DNA of 64,000 bases, taken from contig NZ_CP007220.1 of the NCBI RefSeq assembly GCF_001632805.1, forward strand, positions 868,001-932,000, written 5' to 3'. The position numbers were made by a program, and so were the translations under genes. The notes below the pieces were generated by a model. The model made no database searches, was not told the DNA's origin, and worked only from the letters and a program-made list of their open reading frames with translations. The stretch is from Mycobacteroides chelonae CCUG 47445. Lineage in GTDB: Bacteria; Actinomycetota; Actinomycetes; Mycobacteriales; Mycobacteriaceae. Below, one piece after another: positions 32,583 through 41,498 of this stretch (positions within the stretch are counted from its first letter, which is position 1; the number at the start of each line of letters is the position of its first letter).

Positions 32583-33633
32583 TGGCCAGGTTCCTGCATC
32601 GCGGGGTGTGCTGGGTGACGTTGCCGGGTGTCGCCGCGTTGACGATGATCGGCACCACGTCGTTGAGGCCCGGGAAGAAGCCGGTGATGTTCAGATCGCA
32701 GATATAAGCGTTGCCGTAGGCGCCGTCACCGGTGATACGAGCCAAGCCCTTGAGCAGCAGCGGTAGGTTGCCGCCGAGGAAGGCCAGCTTCGGCTCGATC
32801 TGCACCATGTGCTTGGCGAAACCTGGTTGGCGCGTGATGAGTTCATCGAGCGACGGGTAGACCTCGTCGGTGATCTTTGACACCCGCCGCAGGGTCTGTG
32901 CCAGTGAGCCCACCGAGTTGACCAGCTCCGGACGGCGGGAGTCGAAGTCTGCCACGACCTTCCGGGTGTTCGTGATGGCCTTGTCGAGACTGTCGTTCTG
33001 CTGCGCCAAGTTCCCCGTCACTGTGCTCAGGCTGGTGATCACATTGCCCAGCACCTGGTCGCGACCTGCGAAGGTCTTTGTCAGCGTGGAGGTTTGGTCG
33101 ACCAGCGAGGTGATCGAGGCCTGATCACCCTGCAGGGACTGGATGACGCCCTTGGTGAGATTGTCGGCCTGCTCCGGTGAGAGCGTGCTGAACAGTGGCT
33201 CGTATCCGTTGAGCAGCGTGGTGACATCGAAGGAAGGATCGGTGCGCTCCAGTGGAATCGTCGACCCCGCCGCCAGCACGTTGGTGTCACCGGTCTTGCC
33301 GAGCGACAGGCCCAGGTACCGCTGACCGACGATGTTCTGATACGTCACGGAGGCAAGAGTGTTGCCGTACAGCTTCTGGTCGTTCTGGACGACGAAGTCG
33401 ACCTTGGCTTGATTGTTGTTGACTAGCTCGATCTTCTCCACACGTCCCACGCGCACACCGGCCATGCGGACGTCATCACCGTCTCGCAACCCGTACACAT
33501 CGGTGAAGACCGCCGAGTACGCCGTGGTCCCGCCCGCCACATCACGGCGCAACGTGGCATACACCAGCCACGTCAGCACCATCGCGACCGCCATGAAGAC
33601 GACCAGCGCGATCAACGGACCACGGAACTTCAT
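32575..33633 (-). CDS. mceB: Mce-family protein MceB
   Basis: A 352-residue MlaD protein: signal-anchor at the N-terminus (IALVVFMAVAMVLTWLVYAT), Mce domain YSAVFTDVYGLRDGDDVRMA, and a C-terminus with the paired Cys region YICDLNITGFFPGL common to MceB proteins. Its ATG overlaps the mceA stop (ATGA). Confidence 0.92.
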   Translation of the reverse strand: MKFRGPLIALVVFMAVAMVLTWLVYATLRRDVAGGTTAYSAVFTDVYGLRDGDDVRMAGVRVGRVEKIELVNNNQAKVDFVVQNDQKLYGNTLASVTYQNIVGQRYLGLSLGKTGDTNVLAAGSTIPLERTDPSFDVTTLLNGYEPLFSTLSPEQADNLTKGVIQSLQGDQASITSLVDQTSTLTKTFAGRDQVLGNVITSLSTVTGNLAQQNDSLDKAITNTRKVVADFDSRRPELVNSVGSLAQTLRRVSKITDEVYPSLDELITRQPGFAKHMVQIEPKLAFLGGNLPLLLKGLARITGDGAYGNAYICDLNITGFFPGLNDVVPIIVNAATPGNVTQHTPRCRNLANG

Positions 33634-35198
33634 TGGGATCCTTCCTTCGCGAGCGAGACCGTGGTGCCCCGCACGACCGGGCCGAGCAGCAGCTGCGTGG
33701 AGGAGCTAGCTGGCTTATCGGTGATGACACTGAGCTGAGTGCGTTCCACCGCGCTACCTACCGGGCCCACCGTCCCGCCGAACGATGCCGGTGCGATCGG
33801 TGCGCCGCCACCGTCCCGTGCGCCGGGAGCAACCGGTGCGGCCGGCAGCGGGGGAGGTGGTGGTGGCGGCGGCTCCAGGAGATCGGGATCCGCGGTCCCG
33901 GGGACGCGCGGCACCGGCACCGCCTGCCACGGCGGCAGTGGGGGGTTCGGGTCCGTCAGGTTCGGGCCGCCGGGGGGCACCACGTACGGCGGGCCGACCG
34001 CGATCAGATTTCCGTTGGGGCCCACTACAGTTCCGCGTGGTGGCTGCAGGTCCGGCGGCACCTTGTAGTTCTGGGGAAGCAGTTCTTCCGGCAGGTCTGG
34101 ACGCACCACGAGCTCGGGTGCGGTGAAGCAGCTGGGACCCTTGAGCTCGCCATAGCGTGGGCAGTCGGCTCGCGTGTAGCTGTATCCGGGGGTCAGCGAG
34201 AGGTTCACCCGCATGTTGCCGGTATCCACGTCGGACAGCCAGGGATTCTCGAACCATTTCTGATTCATCTGGTTGATCTTCTGGAAGATCATCTGGAACT
34301 TGCCCGCGTTGTTCGAGAACGTGCCGAGGACGGGCGTCAGTTCCGTGGTGATGCCGATCAGCTGATCGGTGTGATTGTCGAAGGCCTGCCGGGTGGTGCC
34401 CACCGTCGTGAGGCCGCCGTTGATCAGGCTGGTCAGCTGTTCGCGTTTTTCGACAAAGGTCTGCATCGGTTTGACGGCCTGGTGCAGCGAGTCGAGCAGT
34501 TCGGGTGCGGTCTGCTTGAGCCCCTCGGTCGCGTCGAGCAGAGCCTTGACCGTGGACGGGCCGGTGTCGGTCACCACGATGTCGTTGAGCTGGGCGATGA
34601 GGCGGTTCAGCTGCGCACCGCCGGTGAGGAGCTTGACGCGGCGGTTGTCGGTCGCGGCTCCCAGCGCGGCCAGGATGCCGGTGGAGTGGTCGTCGCGGCC
34701 GCGACCGGTCGCGGTGAGGACATCGCGCAACTTGCTCACTGTTGTCTGGAACAGAACGGTCGGCAGCTGGGTGTCCTCGGCGATGTGTGCGCCCGCGCGG
34801 ATCGGAGCACCCTGCCCCCGGTCCACCAGCTGCACCGAGGACACCGCGAAGACGTTGCTGGGGACAACGCGAGCGGTGGCGGTGCTAGGGATGGACTTGG
34901 CGTACTGCGGCTTGAGGTTGATGTGCACGAAATTGGGCTGCCCGTTGGCGGCAGGTGTGACCCCATCGACCTCGCCGACCAGAACACCGTGGTACTTCAC
35001 GTCGGATTTCTGGGGCAGCCCATCACCGACGTTGTTGAGATCGGCAACCACACGGACGAAGTCGTTGAGACGCCCTGTGGACTTCAGCATCATCACGCCA
35101 GTGACCAGTGCGGCCACCACGATCATCGCGACGCCGGTACCCAGCAGGAGCTTCTCGGATGGCCCACGGCCGTCCGTCTCAAAGGAATTCGCCGCCAT
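33630..35198 (-). CDS. mceA: Mce-family protein MceA with long Pro-rich tail
   Basis: A 522-residue MlaD protein, first Mce of the operon. A membrane helix (about 16-40) is followed by VRVVADLNNVGDGLPQKSDV and KYHGVLVGEVDGVTPAANG of the Mce domain. The C-terminal about 150 residues are Pro-rich (a run of nine prolines with one break), longer than usual for MceA. ATG 35198 directly follows the yrbEB stop. The gene order A-to-F is assigned by position. Confidence 0.92.
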   Translation of the reverse strand: MAANSFETDGRGPSEKLLLGTGVAMIVVAALVTGVMMLKSTGRLNDFVRVVADLNNVGDGLPQKSDVKYHGVLVGEVDGVTPAANGQPNFVHINLKPQYAKSIPSTATARVVPSNVFAVSSVQLVDRGQGAPIRAGAHIAEDTQLPTVLFQTTVSKLRDVLTATGRGRDDHSTGILAALGAATDNRRVKLLTGGAQLNRLIAQLNDIVVTDTGPSTVKALLDATEGLKQTAPELLDSLHQAVKPMQTFVEKREQLTSLINGGLTTVGTTRQAFDNHTDQLIGITTELTPVLGTFSNNAGKFQMIFQKINQMNQKWFENPWLSDVDTGNMRVNLSLTPGYSYTRADCPRYGELKGPSCFTAPELVVRPDLPEELLPQNYKVPPDLQPPRGTVVGPNGNLIAVGPPYVVPPGGPNLTDPNPPLPPWQAVPVPRVPGTADPDLLEPPPPPPPPLPAAPVAPGARDGGGAPIAPASFGGTVGPVGSAVERTQLSVITDKPASSSTQLLLGPVVRGTTVSLAKEGSQ

Positions 35199-36056
35199 CT
35201 AGCCACCCAACCTCGCACCTGCGTCGACGCTCCAGAGCGCCATGGTGAGCAGCATGTTGACGATGATCACGAGTGTGATGGCAGCGCGCATGGCATGCCC
35301 CGCAGCTACGCCCACGCCTTCGGGGCCGCCGCTGGCGTAGAAGCCGTAGTAGCACTGGATGGTCGAGGCGAGCCACACGAAGATGATCGCCTTGATGACC
35401 GAGTAGAAGATGTCGATGCCACTCACGCCGATGCCGAAGTAGTGCAGGTACGAACCGATGGATCCACCGCTCATGATCCCCACCATGATCTGGCAGGACA
35501 GGTAGCTGACGGCAAGGCACGCGACGTACAGAGGAATGGTGACCACGGTGGCCGCCATCAGCCGGGTGGTCACCAGGTAGGGGATGGGCCGGATCGCGAT
35601 GGAGTCCATGGCATCGATCTCTTCGGAGATGCGCATGGCACCGAGCTGTGCGGTGAAGCGGCAGCCGGCCTGGGTGGCGAAGGCGATCGCGGCCATGATC
35701 GGGGCGAGTTCACGGGTGTTCACCAAGGAGGAGATGATGCCGGTGGCCGGGCCCAGCCCCAGCAGGTCCAGGAAGTTGTAGCCCTCGATGGCCACCAGTC
35801 CACCGGCGATGATGCCGAGGACGATCATGACGCCCGCGGTACCACCACCGACCACGAGAGACCCGTTGCCCCAGGCGATATCGGACAGATGCCGGAGGAA
35901 TTCTTTCCAATAGTGGCGCAGCACAATGGGTACGCCGGCGATCGCGCGGAAGAAGAACGCGACCATGTGGCCGAGCCGGGTGATCGGCTTCTGCGCCTTG
36001 TTGTAGATGCCGACGAAGGGCCGTGCAATCGGGGGCACATAAGTTGATGCGGTCAT
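35199..36056 (-). CDS. yrbEB: YrbEB-type MlaE permease of the Mce system
   Basis: A 285-residue MlaE/YrbE integral membrane protein with five to six helices and the family text LAPIMAAIAFATQAGCRFTA and AQLGAMRISEEIDAMDSIAI. It pairs with YrbEA as the permease of an ABC-type lipid importer driven by the MceG ATPase, which is encoded elsewhere. It starts one base after the yrbEA stop. Confidence 0.94.
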   Translation of the reverse strand: MTASTYVPPIARPFVGIYNKAQKPITRLGHMVAFFFRAIAGVPIVLRHYWKEFLRHLSDIAWGNGSLVVGGGTAGVMIVLGIIAGGLVAIEGYNFLDLLGLGPATGIISSLVNTRELAPIMAAIAFATQAGCRFTAQLGAMRISEEIDAMDSIAIRPIPYLVTTRLMAATVVTIPLYVACLAVSYLSCQIMVGIMSGGSIGSYLHYFGIGVSGIDIFYSVIKAIIFVWLASTIQCYYGFYASGGPEGVGVAAGHAMRAAITLVIIVNMLLTMALWSVDAGARLGG

Positions 36057-36057
36057 G

Positions 36058-36915
36058 TCACAGCCCCGTCCGCGGGAACATCATGATGTACAGCTGGCTG
36101 ATGGCGAGGTTGACCGTCATCAGCAGCAGGATCGATTCCACGACGGCCGCATTCACCGAGTTGGCGACACCGATCGGGCCGCCCTTGGTGGACAGACCCT
36201 TCTGGCAGGCCACCACTGCCACGATGGCGCCGTAGATAACGGCCTTGATGAGGGCCAGGATCATGTCGCCGGGGGTCGCGAAGGCGGAGAAGGTTGTGAC
36301 GAAGCTGCCCGGGGCGCCGTTCTGCCAGTAGACATTGAATAGGTAGGCGCCGAGGAATCCGACGAAGCACACGACTCCGGTGAGCGCGATACCGATCATG
36401 ATGGCTGCGGCGAAGCGGGGGACGACGAGTCGCCGGATCACCGAGACGCCCATGACCTCCATGGCGTCGGTCTCCTCGCGCATGGTGCGCGAGCCGAGGT
36501 CGGCGGTGATCGCCGAACCCACCGCCGCGGACATCAGGAGAGCGGCCACGAGTGAGGCGGCCTGCCGGATGATGGCGATGCCACTGGCCGCACCGGCCAG
36601 TGATGTCGCACCGACCTGCCCGGCGAGCAGTGCGAACTGGATGGAGAGCGTGACACCGATGGGCAGGGTGACCAGGATGACGGGCACGACGGCGGTGCCG
36701 GCCTGGAAAGCGCCCTGCCTGACGAACTCCTGCCACTGGAATTGGCCGGTGAACAGGTCGATGAAGAACCACTGGATGGTGCGGACACCGAGCATGAACT
36801 GCTCGCCGACGGTCTTGAGTGATTCAAGCGGGTGGCGCTTGACGTATCCGGTCGTCCAATCCTGGATCGCCGCAACGCCATCAGTGGTGGCGCGGCGCTC
36901 GTCTTGTGTGGTCAT
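36058..36915 (-). CDS. yrbEA: YrbEA-type MlaE permease of the Mce system
   Basis: A 285-residue MlaE/YrbE membrane protein, first gene of the ten-gene mce operon. Conserved text includes SAAVGSAITADLGSRTMREE and TDAMEVMGVSVIRRLVVPR, with the EExDAM pattern that contacts the ATPase. ATG 36915. The operon promoter must lie in the 476-bp region shared with the divergent 37392 gene; no FadD or regulator gene precedes it. Confidence 0.94.
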   Translation of the reverse strand: MTTQDERRATTDGVAAIQDWTTGYVKRHPLESLKTVGEQFMLGVRTIQWFFIDLFTGQFQWQEFVRQGAFQAGTAVVPVILVTLPIGVTLSIQFALLAGQVGATSLAGAASGIAIIRQAASLVAALLMSAAVGSAITADLGSRTMREETDAMEVMGVSVIRRLVVPRFAAAIMIGIALTGVVCFVGFLGAYLFNVYWQNGAPGSFVTTFSAFATPGDMILALIKAVIYGAIVAVVACQKGLSTKGGPIGVANSVNAAVVESILLLMTVNLAISQLYIMMFPRTGL

Positions 36916-37391
36916 CGCAGGTGGCCCGCGCAGACGCAGCTCAGAGTGGTTGCGGCTACGGCAATCAATGCGGCTCCCTGTGTGACCTGGAACACAAATC
37001 CCAGCAATCTACGAGTACGTCTCGGCCATCATGGGCTATTCGGTTCCTGGATACATGCGAAACGCGAAAATGGATTCAGGCGTGAACGTAAATTGACGGT
37101 CGTCTACTGGGGTTGTAGTACCCCGATGGCCGCGAGGTTTGCTTGTTTGCTTCGGCCGTCAAGTTGCTCGCCGTAAACGCTTGTTGACGTCTCTGGCAAA
37201 CTTTCGTCAATCACTTTGCGTGAGTAAGGCCCCTCCTTGCGCTGCTCGCAGCGACCGGGGCCGGTCTGGGCACGCAGTGTTACCAAACAAATCGCAGGTA
37301 GACACGATTTTCAAATAACGACTATGAGGTGGGTCACACGTTTACAGTGCTGCTCACGTTTCAGGTTTCCTCAAAGGAGAGGGTTGCGGTT
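36916..37391. promoter_or_regulatory. Divergent promoter region between mce operon and the 37392 gene
   Basis: No gene is supported here. A TTGACG at 37093-37098 precedes the dyad GGGGT-TGTAGT-ACCCC (37109-37124), a candidate operator. The last 70 bp before 37392 hold AAAGGAG (37373-37379), followed by GAGGG eight bases before the TTG start. Confidence 0.4.
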
Positions 37392-39734
37392 TTGTCCAAG
37401 CGGCATCGAAAGTCATCCAAAAAGGTCGTCGTCCAACGCACCGTGACGGCGGTCGGCGCCGTCGCCGCGACTGCCAGCTTGGCTTTTGTCGGGCCCACCG
37501 CGCAGGCGGCCGCGGCGGCGCCGGACTACAAGGGTGCGGTCACCGACTCTAAGGACGCGCTCAATAACTACTTATCCGGGACTAATGCGATCGGATCGGC
37601 TGCCGGAGGCGTCTGGAATCCCATCGCTCAGGGATCCGGAGGGCTGCTCCCGACGTTCGGGACGAGCCTTACCCACTCCAATCTGACCAGCATCGCCGAC
37701 CTCCCGGATGTGCTGCGGAACCTCGCAAGCACTCCGCTCCCGACGGCTGTTCCGGGAGTCATTCCCGCGATCAAGATTCCCGGGCAGGGTTTCGTCGACC
37801 TGCCACTGCCGACGACCATCCCGGGCGCCAACCTGCTCAATGGTCTGGCCAACGCGCTTGACGGTGTGTTCAACAACCCCATCATCGGGCCCGTCGTCAA
37901 CCAGCTTCCGCCCCTGAGCGACATCGTCGACGGACTGATCGCCGAGCAGGACAAGTTCACGGCGGGCTACAACTGGCCGCTGCTTCAGGCCAGCGGCCTG
38001 ACAACCATCACCAACACCTTTGTGCAGACACCGAGCGGGCTCAACATCAAGATCCCGGCCTCGCTGGACCCGCTGGGCATCTTGCCCGACTCGGTCCGAA
38101 TCCTGCCCGATGGCACCTTGCCGAACGTGACGGCCTGGGTCCCGATGGGTGCGGGAAACTACACATTCCCGCTGGGGATGGAGACCGGATGGTGGGCGAC
38201 CGCGCCCACCTTGGTGGTCGACGGCGGTGCCGTGAACGTTCCGCAGACCGTGCTGTCGATTCCCATGTGGGCCAACGGCATCAAGGCTCCACTGGGGCTG
38301 GGGCAGGCAGGCCAGTTCAATGCACATGTCCTCATCCCGACGCAGAACGGTATCTACTCGCCGGTCGGCACGACGTTGTCCAACTTCTCCGTTCCGATGC
38401 TCGGCCTGGGTATGACGAATCTCAATGTGACGACCGGAAACTATCTCGGCACCAACGGATTCAATATCAACAACGGGCAGAACATGATGGTGTTGCAGAC
38501 GCCGTTCTCCGGGGCGCTGCCGATACCGATCGTCTATTCCCTGGGTGGCTTCAACATGGGGACCGAGGGCATGGGCTTCACGCTGCCATCGCTGTTCGGT
38601 GTTGGGCTCATGCCGACATTCCAGATCGGCACGGCACCGGGGGCCAACACGCCTCTGGGAATCATCCCGCCCAACCTGATTCCCACGGGTGGCATCGTGC
38701 CAACCCAGCTCATCACCGTCTCCGGCCTGATCAGTACCGCGCTCGGAATACCGGACCCGACAGTCGAACTCGCCAAGGCTCTGACTCCGCTGTACAAGGG
38801 TTTGGTTACGCCCGTCATGACACCGATCTCGGACATGCTCACCGCGCAGTACGGGAATCTGTTCAATGGTGCGGCGTCGAACACCCTGCAGGCCTCCAAG
38901 TTCTACAAGGATGTGATGACGCAGCTCGCCAGCGTGATCGGTGCGGCTCCCGCGCCGCTCTCGTCTCCGGCGCCCAACACCTTGGCGGCCACCGATACGC
39001 CCGCACCGGCGGCCACGCACGTCGAGGCTTCTGCGCCGGCGCAGAAACTGGGCGCTGCGACGGCACCTGAGGCCAAGCAGCTTGAGGCTCCGAAACTGGA
39101 TCTCACCTCGAACCTCGTCGCCGCCAAGGACAAGGTTGTCGAGAAGGTCGCGCCGGCGCCGCTTTCCGCATCCGCATCCAGCGCTTCGGAATTGAGTGCG
39201 ACGCCGATCGGCGAAGCGGCAGCTCAACCTGCTGCCGCTGCCGCTCCCACGCCGGATGTCGCGAAAGAGGCCCCCAAGGCCGAGGCGAAGGAAGACTCGA
39301 AAGACAAGGAGAAGCCGGCGAAGCCGGTCGTGAAGGAGAAGCTGCAGGACAAGGTCGATAAGGCGAATAGTGCGCTGAAGGATTCGGCCAGTGGGTCGAT
39401 CAAGCAGACGAGGGGTGCGATCACCTCTACGGTGACTAACACGATCGAATCTGTGACTTCTACTCAGTCCGAATCCAAAGCTGCTGAGGCGAATAAGGAT
39501 TCAGGCACGTCGTCGGTGACCAAGAGCGACTCCGATAGCGGCAAGCATCATGAGGATTCCTCGGGTGCGTCCAACAAGGTGAAGGTCAAGGTGGCCTCGC
39601 CCAGTGAGTCGGGTGGAAAGCATCGCGCGCCCGAGGCGTCGTCCGGTGGTGGTTCGAGCGCGGGCGGTTCGGAAGGTTCGGGTGCCCATGGCGGATCGTC
39701 GTCAAGTGCAGGAAAGCACTCGGCGAGCGACTAG
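37392..39734 (+). CDS. Large secreted protein with Ser/Gly/His-rich C-terminal tail
   Basis: About 780 residues. TTG 37392 is preferred: the GGAGAGGG element sits upstream and aligns with the start of its paralogue at 48655, and the product begins SKRHRKSSKKVVVQ plus a hydrophobic segment ending in AQAAA, a clear export signal. The middle (about 50-520) is a hydrophobic, Gly/Pro/Asn-rich domain (ILPDGTLPNVTAWVPMGAGN, LLQASGLTTITNTFVQT) that I cannot name. After it come Ala/Pro-rich spacers, a Lys-rich KEKLQDKVDKANSALKDSA segment and a tail rich in Ser, Gly and His ending GKHSASD. The last 140 residues are almost the same as those of the 48655 protein. Surface function is inferred. Confidence 0.78.
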   Translation: MSKRHRKSSKKVVVQRTVTAVGAVAATASLAFVGPTAQAAAAAPDYKGAVTDSKDALNNYLSGTNAIGSAAGGVWNPIAQGSGGLLPTFGTSLTHSNLTSIADLPDVLRNLASTPLPTAVPGVIPAIKIPGQGFVDLPLPTTIPGANLLNGLANALDGVFNNPIIGPVVNQLPPLSDIVDGLIAEQDKFTAGYNWPLLQASGLTTITNTFVQTPSGLNIKIPASLDPLGILPDSVRILPDGTLPNVTAWVPMGAGNYTFPLGMETGWWATAPTLVVDGGAVNVPQTVLSIPMWANGIKAPLGLGQAGQFNAHVLIPTQNGIYSPVGTTLSNFSVPMLGLGMTNLNVTTGNYLGTNGFNINNGQNMMVLQTPFSGALPIPIVYSLGGFNMGTEGMGFTLPSLFGVGLMPTFQIGTAPGANTPLGIIPPNLIPTGGIVPTQLITVSGLISTALGIPDPTVELAKALTPLYKGLVTPVMTPISDMLTAQYGNLFNGAASNTLQASKFYKDVMTQLASVIGAAPAPLSSPAPNTLAATDTPAPAATHVEASAPAQKLGAATAPEAKQLEAPKLDLTSNLVAAKDKVVEKVAPAPLSASASSASELSATPIGEAAAQPAAAAAPTPDVAKEAPKAEAKEDSKDKEKPAKPVVKEKLQDKVDKANSALKDSASGSIKQTRGAITSTVTNTIESVTSTQSESKAAEANKDSGTSSVTKSDSDSGKHHEDSSGASNKVKVKVASPSESGGKHRAPEASSGGGSSAGGSEGSGAHGGSSSSAGKHSASD
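39321..39734 (+). repeat. Long direct repeat, copy 1 (3' end of the 37392 gene)
   Basis: Two blocks, about 39321-39442 and 39541-39734, are nearly the same as 51169-51290 and 51391-51591, separated by a divergent stretch. The copies are in the same orientation, about 11.85 kb apart, and flank the glycan cluster. Confidence 0.88.
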
Positions 39735-40876
39735 AGGCGCACGGCTCCCAGCACGATATCGGCGATCCGGGAACGGAACGCCTCGGGTGAGAATCCGCAC
39801 GCCTGCGACCGGATGGCGCTGGTGTCGTAGTCGGCGGGGTTGAAGTCCCGCATCAGCTCGGCGAGCTGTGCTATGACGGCGTCATCCGGGCCGGCCTGTA
39901 CGTGTTCACCGGTAATGCCGGGCTCCACGGTGTCCAGAGCACCTCCCGCGCCCAGCGCCAGGACCGGTGTTCCGCACGCCATTGCCTCGACGGGGACGAT
40001 CCCGAAGTCCTCCACGCCGGGCATCAATAGGGCGCGGCATCGCCGGTACATGTCCAGGAGAACCTCGTCGGATGCGGCGCCGAGAAAGGTGGTCTCGGGC
40101 CCGGCGATTTCTTCTAGGTGATCGCGGAATCGTCCCTCGCCCAGCACCACTAGGCGGCAATTGGCCCGTTGCGCGGCCCGGATGGCTAGGTCCGCACGCT
40201 TGTACGGAACCAGCCTGCCCGCACACAAATAGAAGTCCTCGCGGGCAATCGACGGATCGGGAGAGAACCTGTCGATGCGTACGGGTGGGCTGATCACTGT
40301 CGACGGCAGCCCCCACCAATCGCGAATCCGCTCCGCCACGGCATGTGAGTTGGCGATGACATGCGATAAGCGGGGTGCTGCCCGCAGTTCGCCCCGGCGC
40401 GCGAGGTTCCCCAATGCGGACAGGGCGATTCGTCCTGCCCGGCTTGCCATCTCGTGATCACGAAATGCGCGGTCCCATGCCCAGCGGGCCGGGCTGTGCA
40501 CGTATGCGATGACGGGAGCATCGGTGGCGAATGCCGCCTGGGTGGCGAATGAGTGATGACTGATCAGCACCGCGTCGAGGTCATCGCCGAGCGGGAGCTT
40601 CCTCAGGGCGCTGGGAACCAGGGGAAGCAGTGGTGCGTGCGACCTGCGTCCGGTAGCGCTGTAGGCATTGTCCAGCCAGGTCCCCGAAATCGGTTCGTGC
40701 GGTGCATCGTCCGGCCAGCCCGCGGCTTCCAATACCTGCTGGCGGCAATGGGGTTCCGTGATCGGCGCGAAGACTTTCGCCTGCGGCCAGGCCTTCATGA
40801 ATTCGGCGACCACCAATTCCGAGCCGCCGAACTCGGTGAAACGTTCATGGACGATCGCTATACGCGATGAGTTCAT
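39731..40876 (-). CDS. Glycosyltransferase family 4
   Basis: A 381-residue GT-B fold enzyme. IVHERFTEFGGSELVVAEF is the N-terminal nucleotide-sugar-transferase opening; LCAGRLVPYKRADLAIRAA begins the second Rossmann domain, and EDFGIVPVEAMACGTPVLA carries the E-x7-E motif of retaining GT4 enzymes. It is the last gene of the minus-strand glycan operon; its stop overlaps the convergent 37392 gene by 4 bp. Donor and acceptor are unknown. Confidence 0.88.
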   Translation of the reverse strand: MNSSRIAIVHERFTEFGGSELVVAEFMKAWPQAKVFAPITEPHCRQQVLEAAGWPDDAPHEPISGTWLDNAYSATGRRSHAPLLPLVPSALRKLPLGDDLDAVLISHHSFATQAAFATDAPVIAYVHSPARWAWDRAFRDHEMASRAGRIALSALGNLARRGELRAAPRLSHVIANSHAVAERIRDWWGLPSTVISPPVRIDRFSPDPSIAREDFYLCAGRLVPYKRADLAIRAAQRANCRLVVLGEGRFRDHLEEIAGPETTFLGAASDEVLLDMYRRCRALLMPGVEDFGIVPVEAMACGTPVLALGAGGALDTVEPGITGEHVQAGPDDAVIAQLAELMRDFNPADYDTSAIRSQACGFSPEAFRSRIADIVLGAVRL

Positions 40877-40886
40877 AGTTCCCTCC

Positions 40887-41498
40887 TCAGCATCCGGGGG
40901 TCAGAAAAGCCTTGACGTAACTGCCGGACTGCCGGACGAACATCCACGACCAGAAGGCAACTCCGGAAGGAGTGGGACTAGCGACCATGGTGAGCTCCCC
41001 GTCGAAACACTTTCCGACGATGTAACGAGCACGCGAGACGTGTGGCGTGAAGGTGATGACGATGATGTGATGCCAGCCGAGTTCCTGTGCCTTGGCGCGT
41101 ATTTCCTGGGCCTCGCCCTCGGTGGTCCAGGGGTCTGGGATGAAGCAGCTGACCGTGAATGTGAAGTGGCCCTTGCAGTACTTGTCCATGTTGCGGTCAT
41201 TGGCACCGGTCGACTGTGCGATCAGCAGGTACGGTGCGTACCCGCGTTTCGCCAGATCCAGCCCGACGTCGAATCGCTCGTAGGGAGTGCCGCCCAATAC
41301 GACGATCGCGTCGGCGGGCCGTAGCGGATCGGTCTGCGGGTGCATGTACACACGCCAGCCAGCGGTGACGAACCCCGTCGTGAGCACGGCGATCGCGATC
41401 AAGGCCAACAGGACTCGCCTGCGCCACCGTGGTCGCCGGTCGGCGGCAGGCACTGAGGGCTCATCGGTGGGCATTTCCGTGGCGTCAGTGGAGCTCAT
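40887..41498 (-). CDS. YdcF/SanA/ElyC-like DUF218 membrane-anchored protein
   Basis: A 203-residue protein: one N-terminal membrane helix (about 28-48) and a DUF218 domain (ADAIVVLGGTPYERFDVGLDL, then WHHIIVITFTPHVSRAR). Relatives (SanA, ElyC, YdcF) affect envelope polysaccharide and cell-wall assembly. It sits inside a glycosyltransferase operon, overlapping the preceding gene by 14 bp, which supports a role in glycan export or assembly. Confidence 0.83.
   Translation of the reverse strand: MSSTDATEMPTDEPSVPAADRRPRWRRRVLLALIAIAVLTTGFVTAGWRVYMHPQTDPLRPADAIVVLGGTPYERFDVGLDLAKRGYAPYLLIAQSTGANDRNMDKYCKGHFTFTVSCFIPDPWTTEGEAQEIRAKAQELGWHHIIVITFTPHVSRARYIVGKCFDGELTMVASPTPSGVAFWSWMFVRQSGSYVKAFLTPGC

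Noticed and set aside
33633..36047. 804-codon frame on the plus strand opposite yrbEB and mceA
   Set aside because: Antisense shadow of two well-recognised genes; composition is that of translated complementary GC-rich codons.
37572..39227. 551-codon frame on the minus strand opposite the large secreted-protein gene
   Set aside because: Arg/Gly/His-rich shadow with no domain; the plus-strand frame has an export signal, ribosome site and a paralogue.
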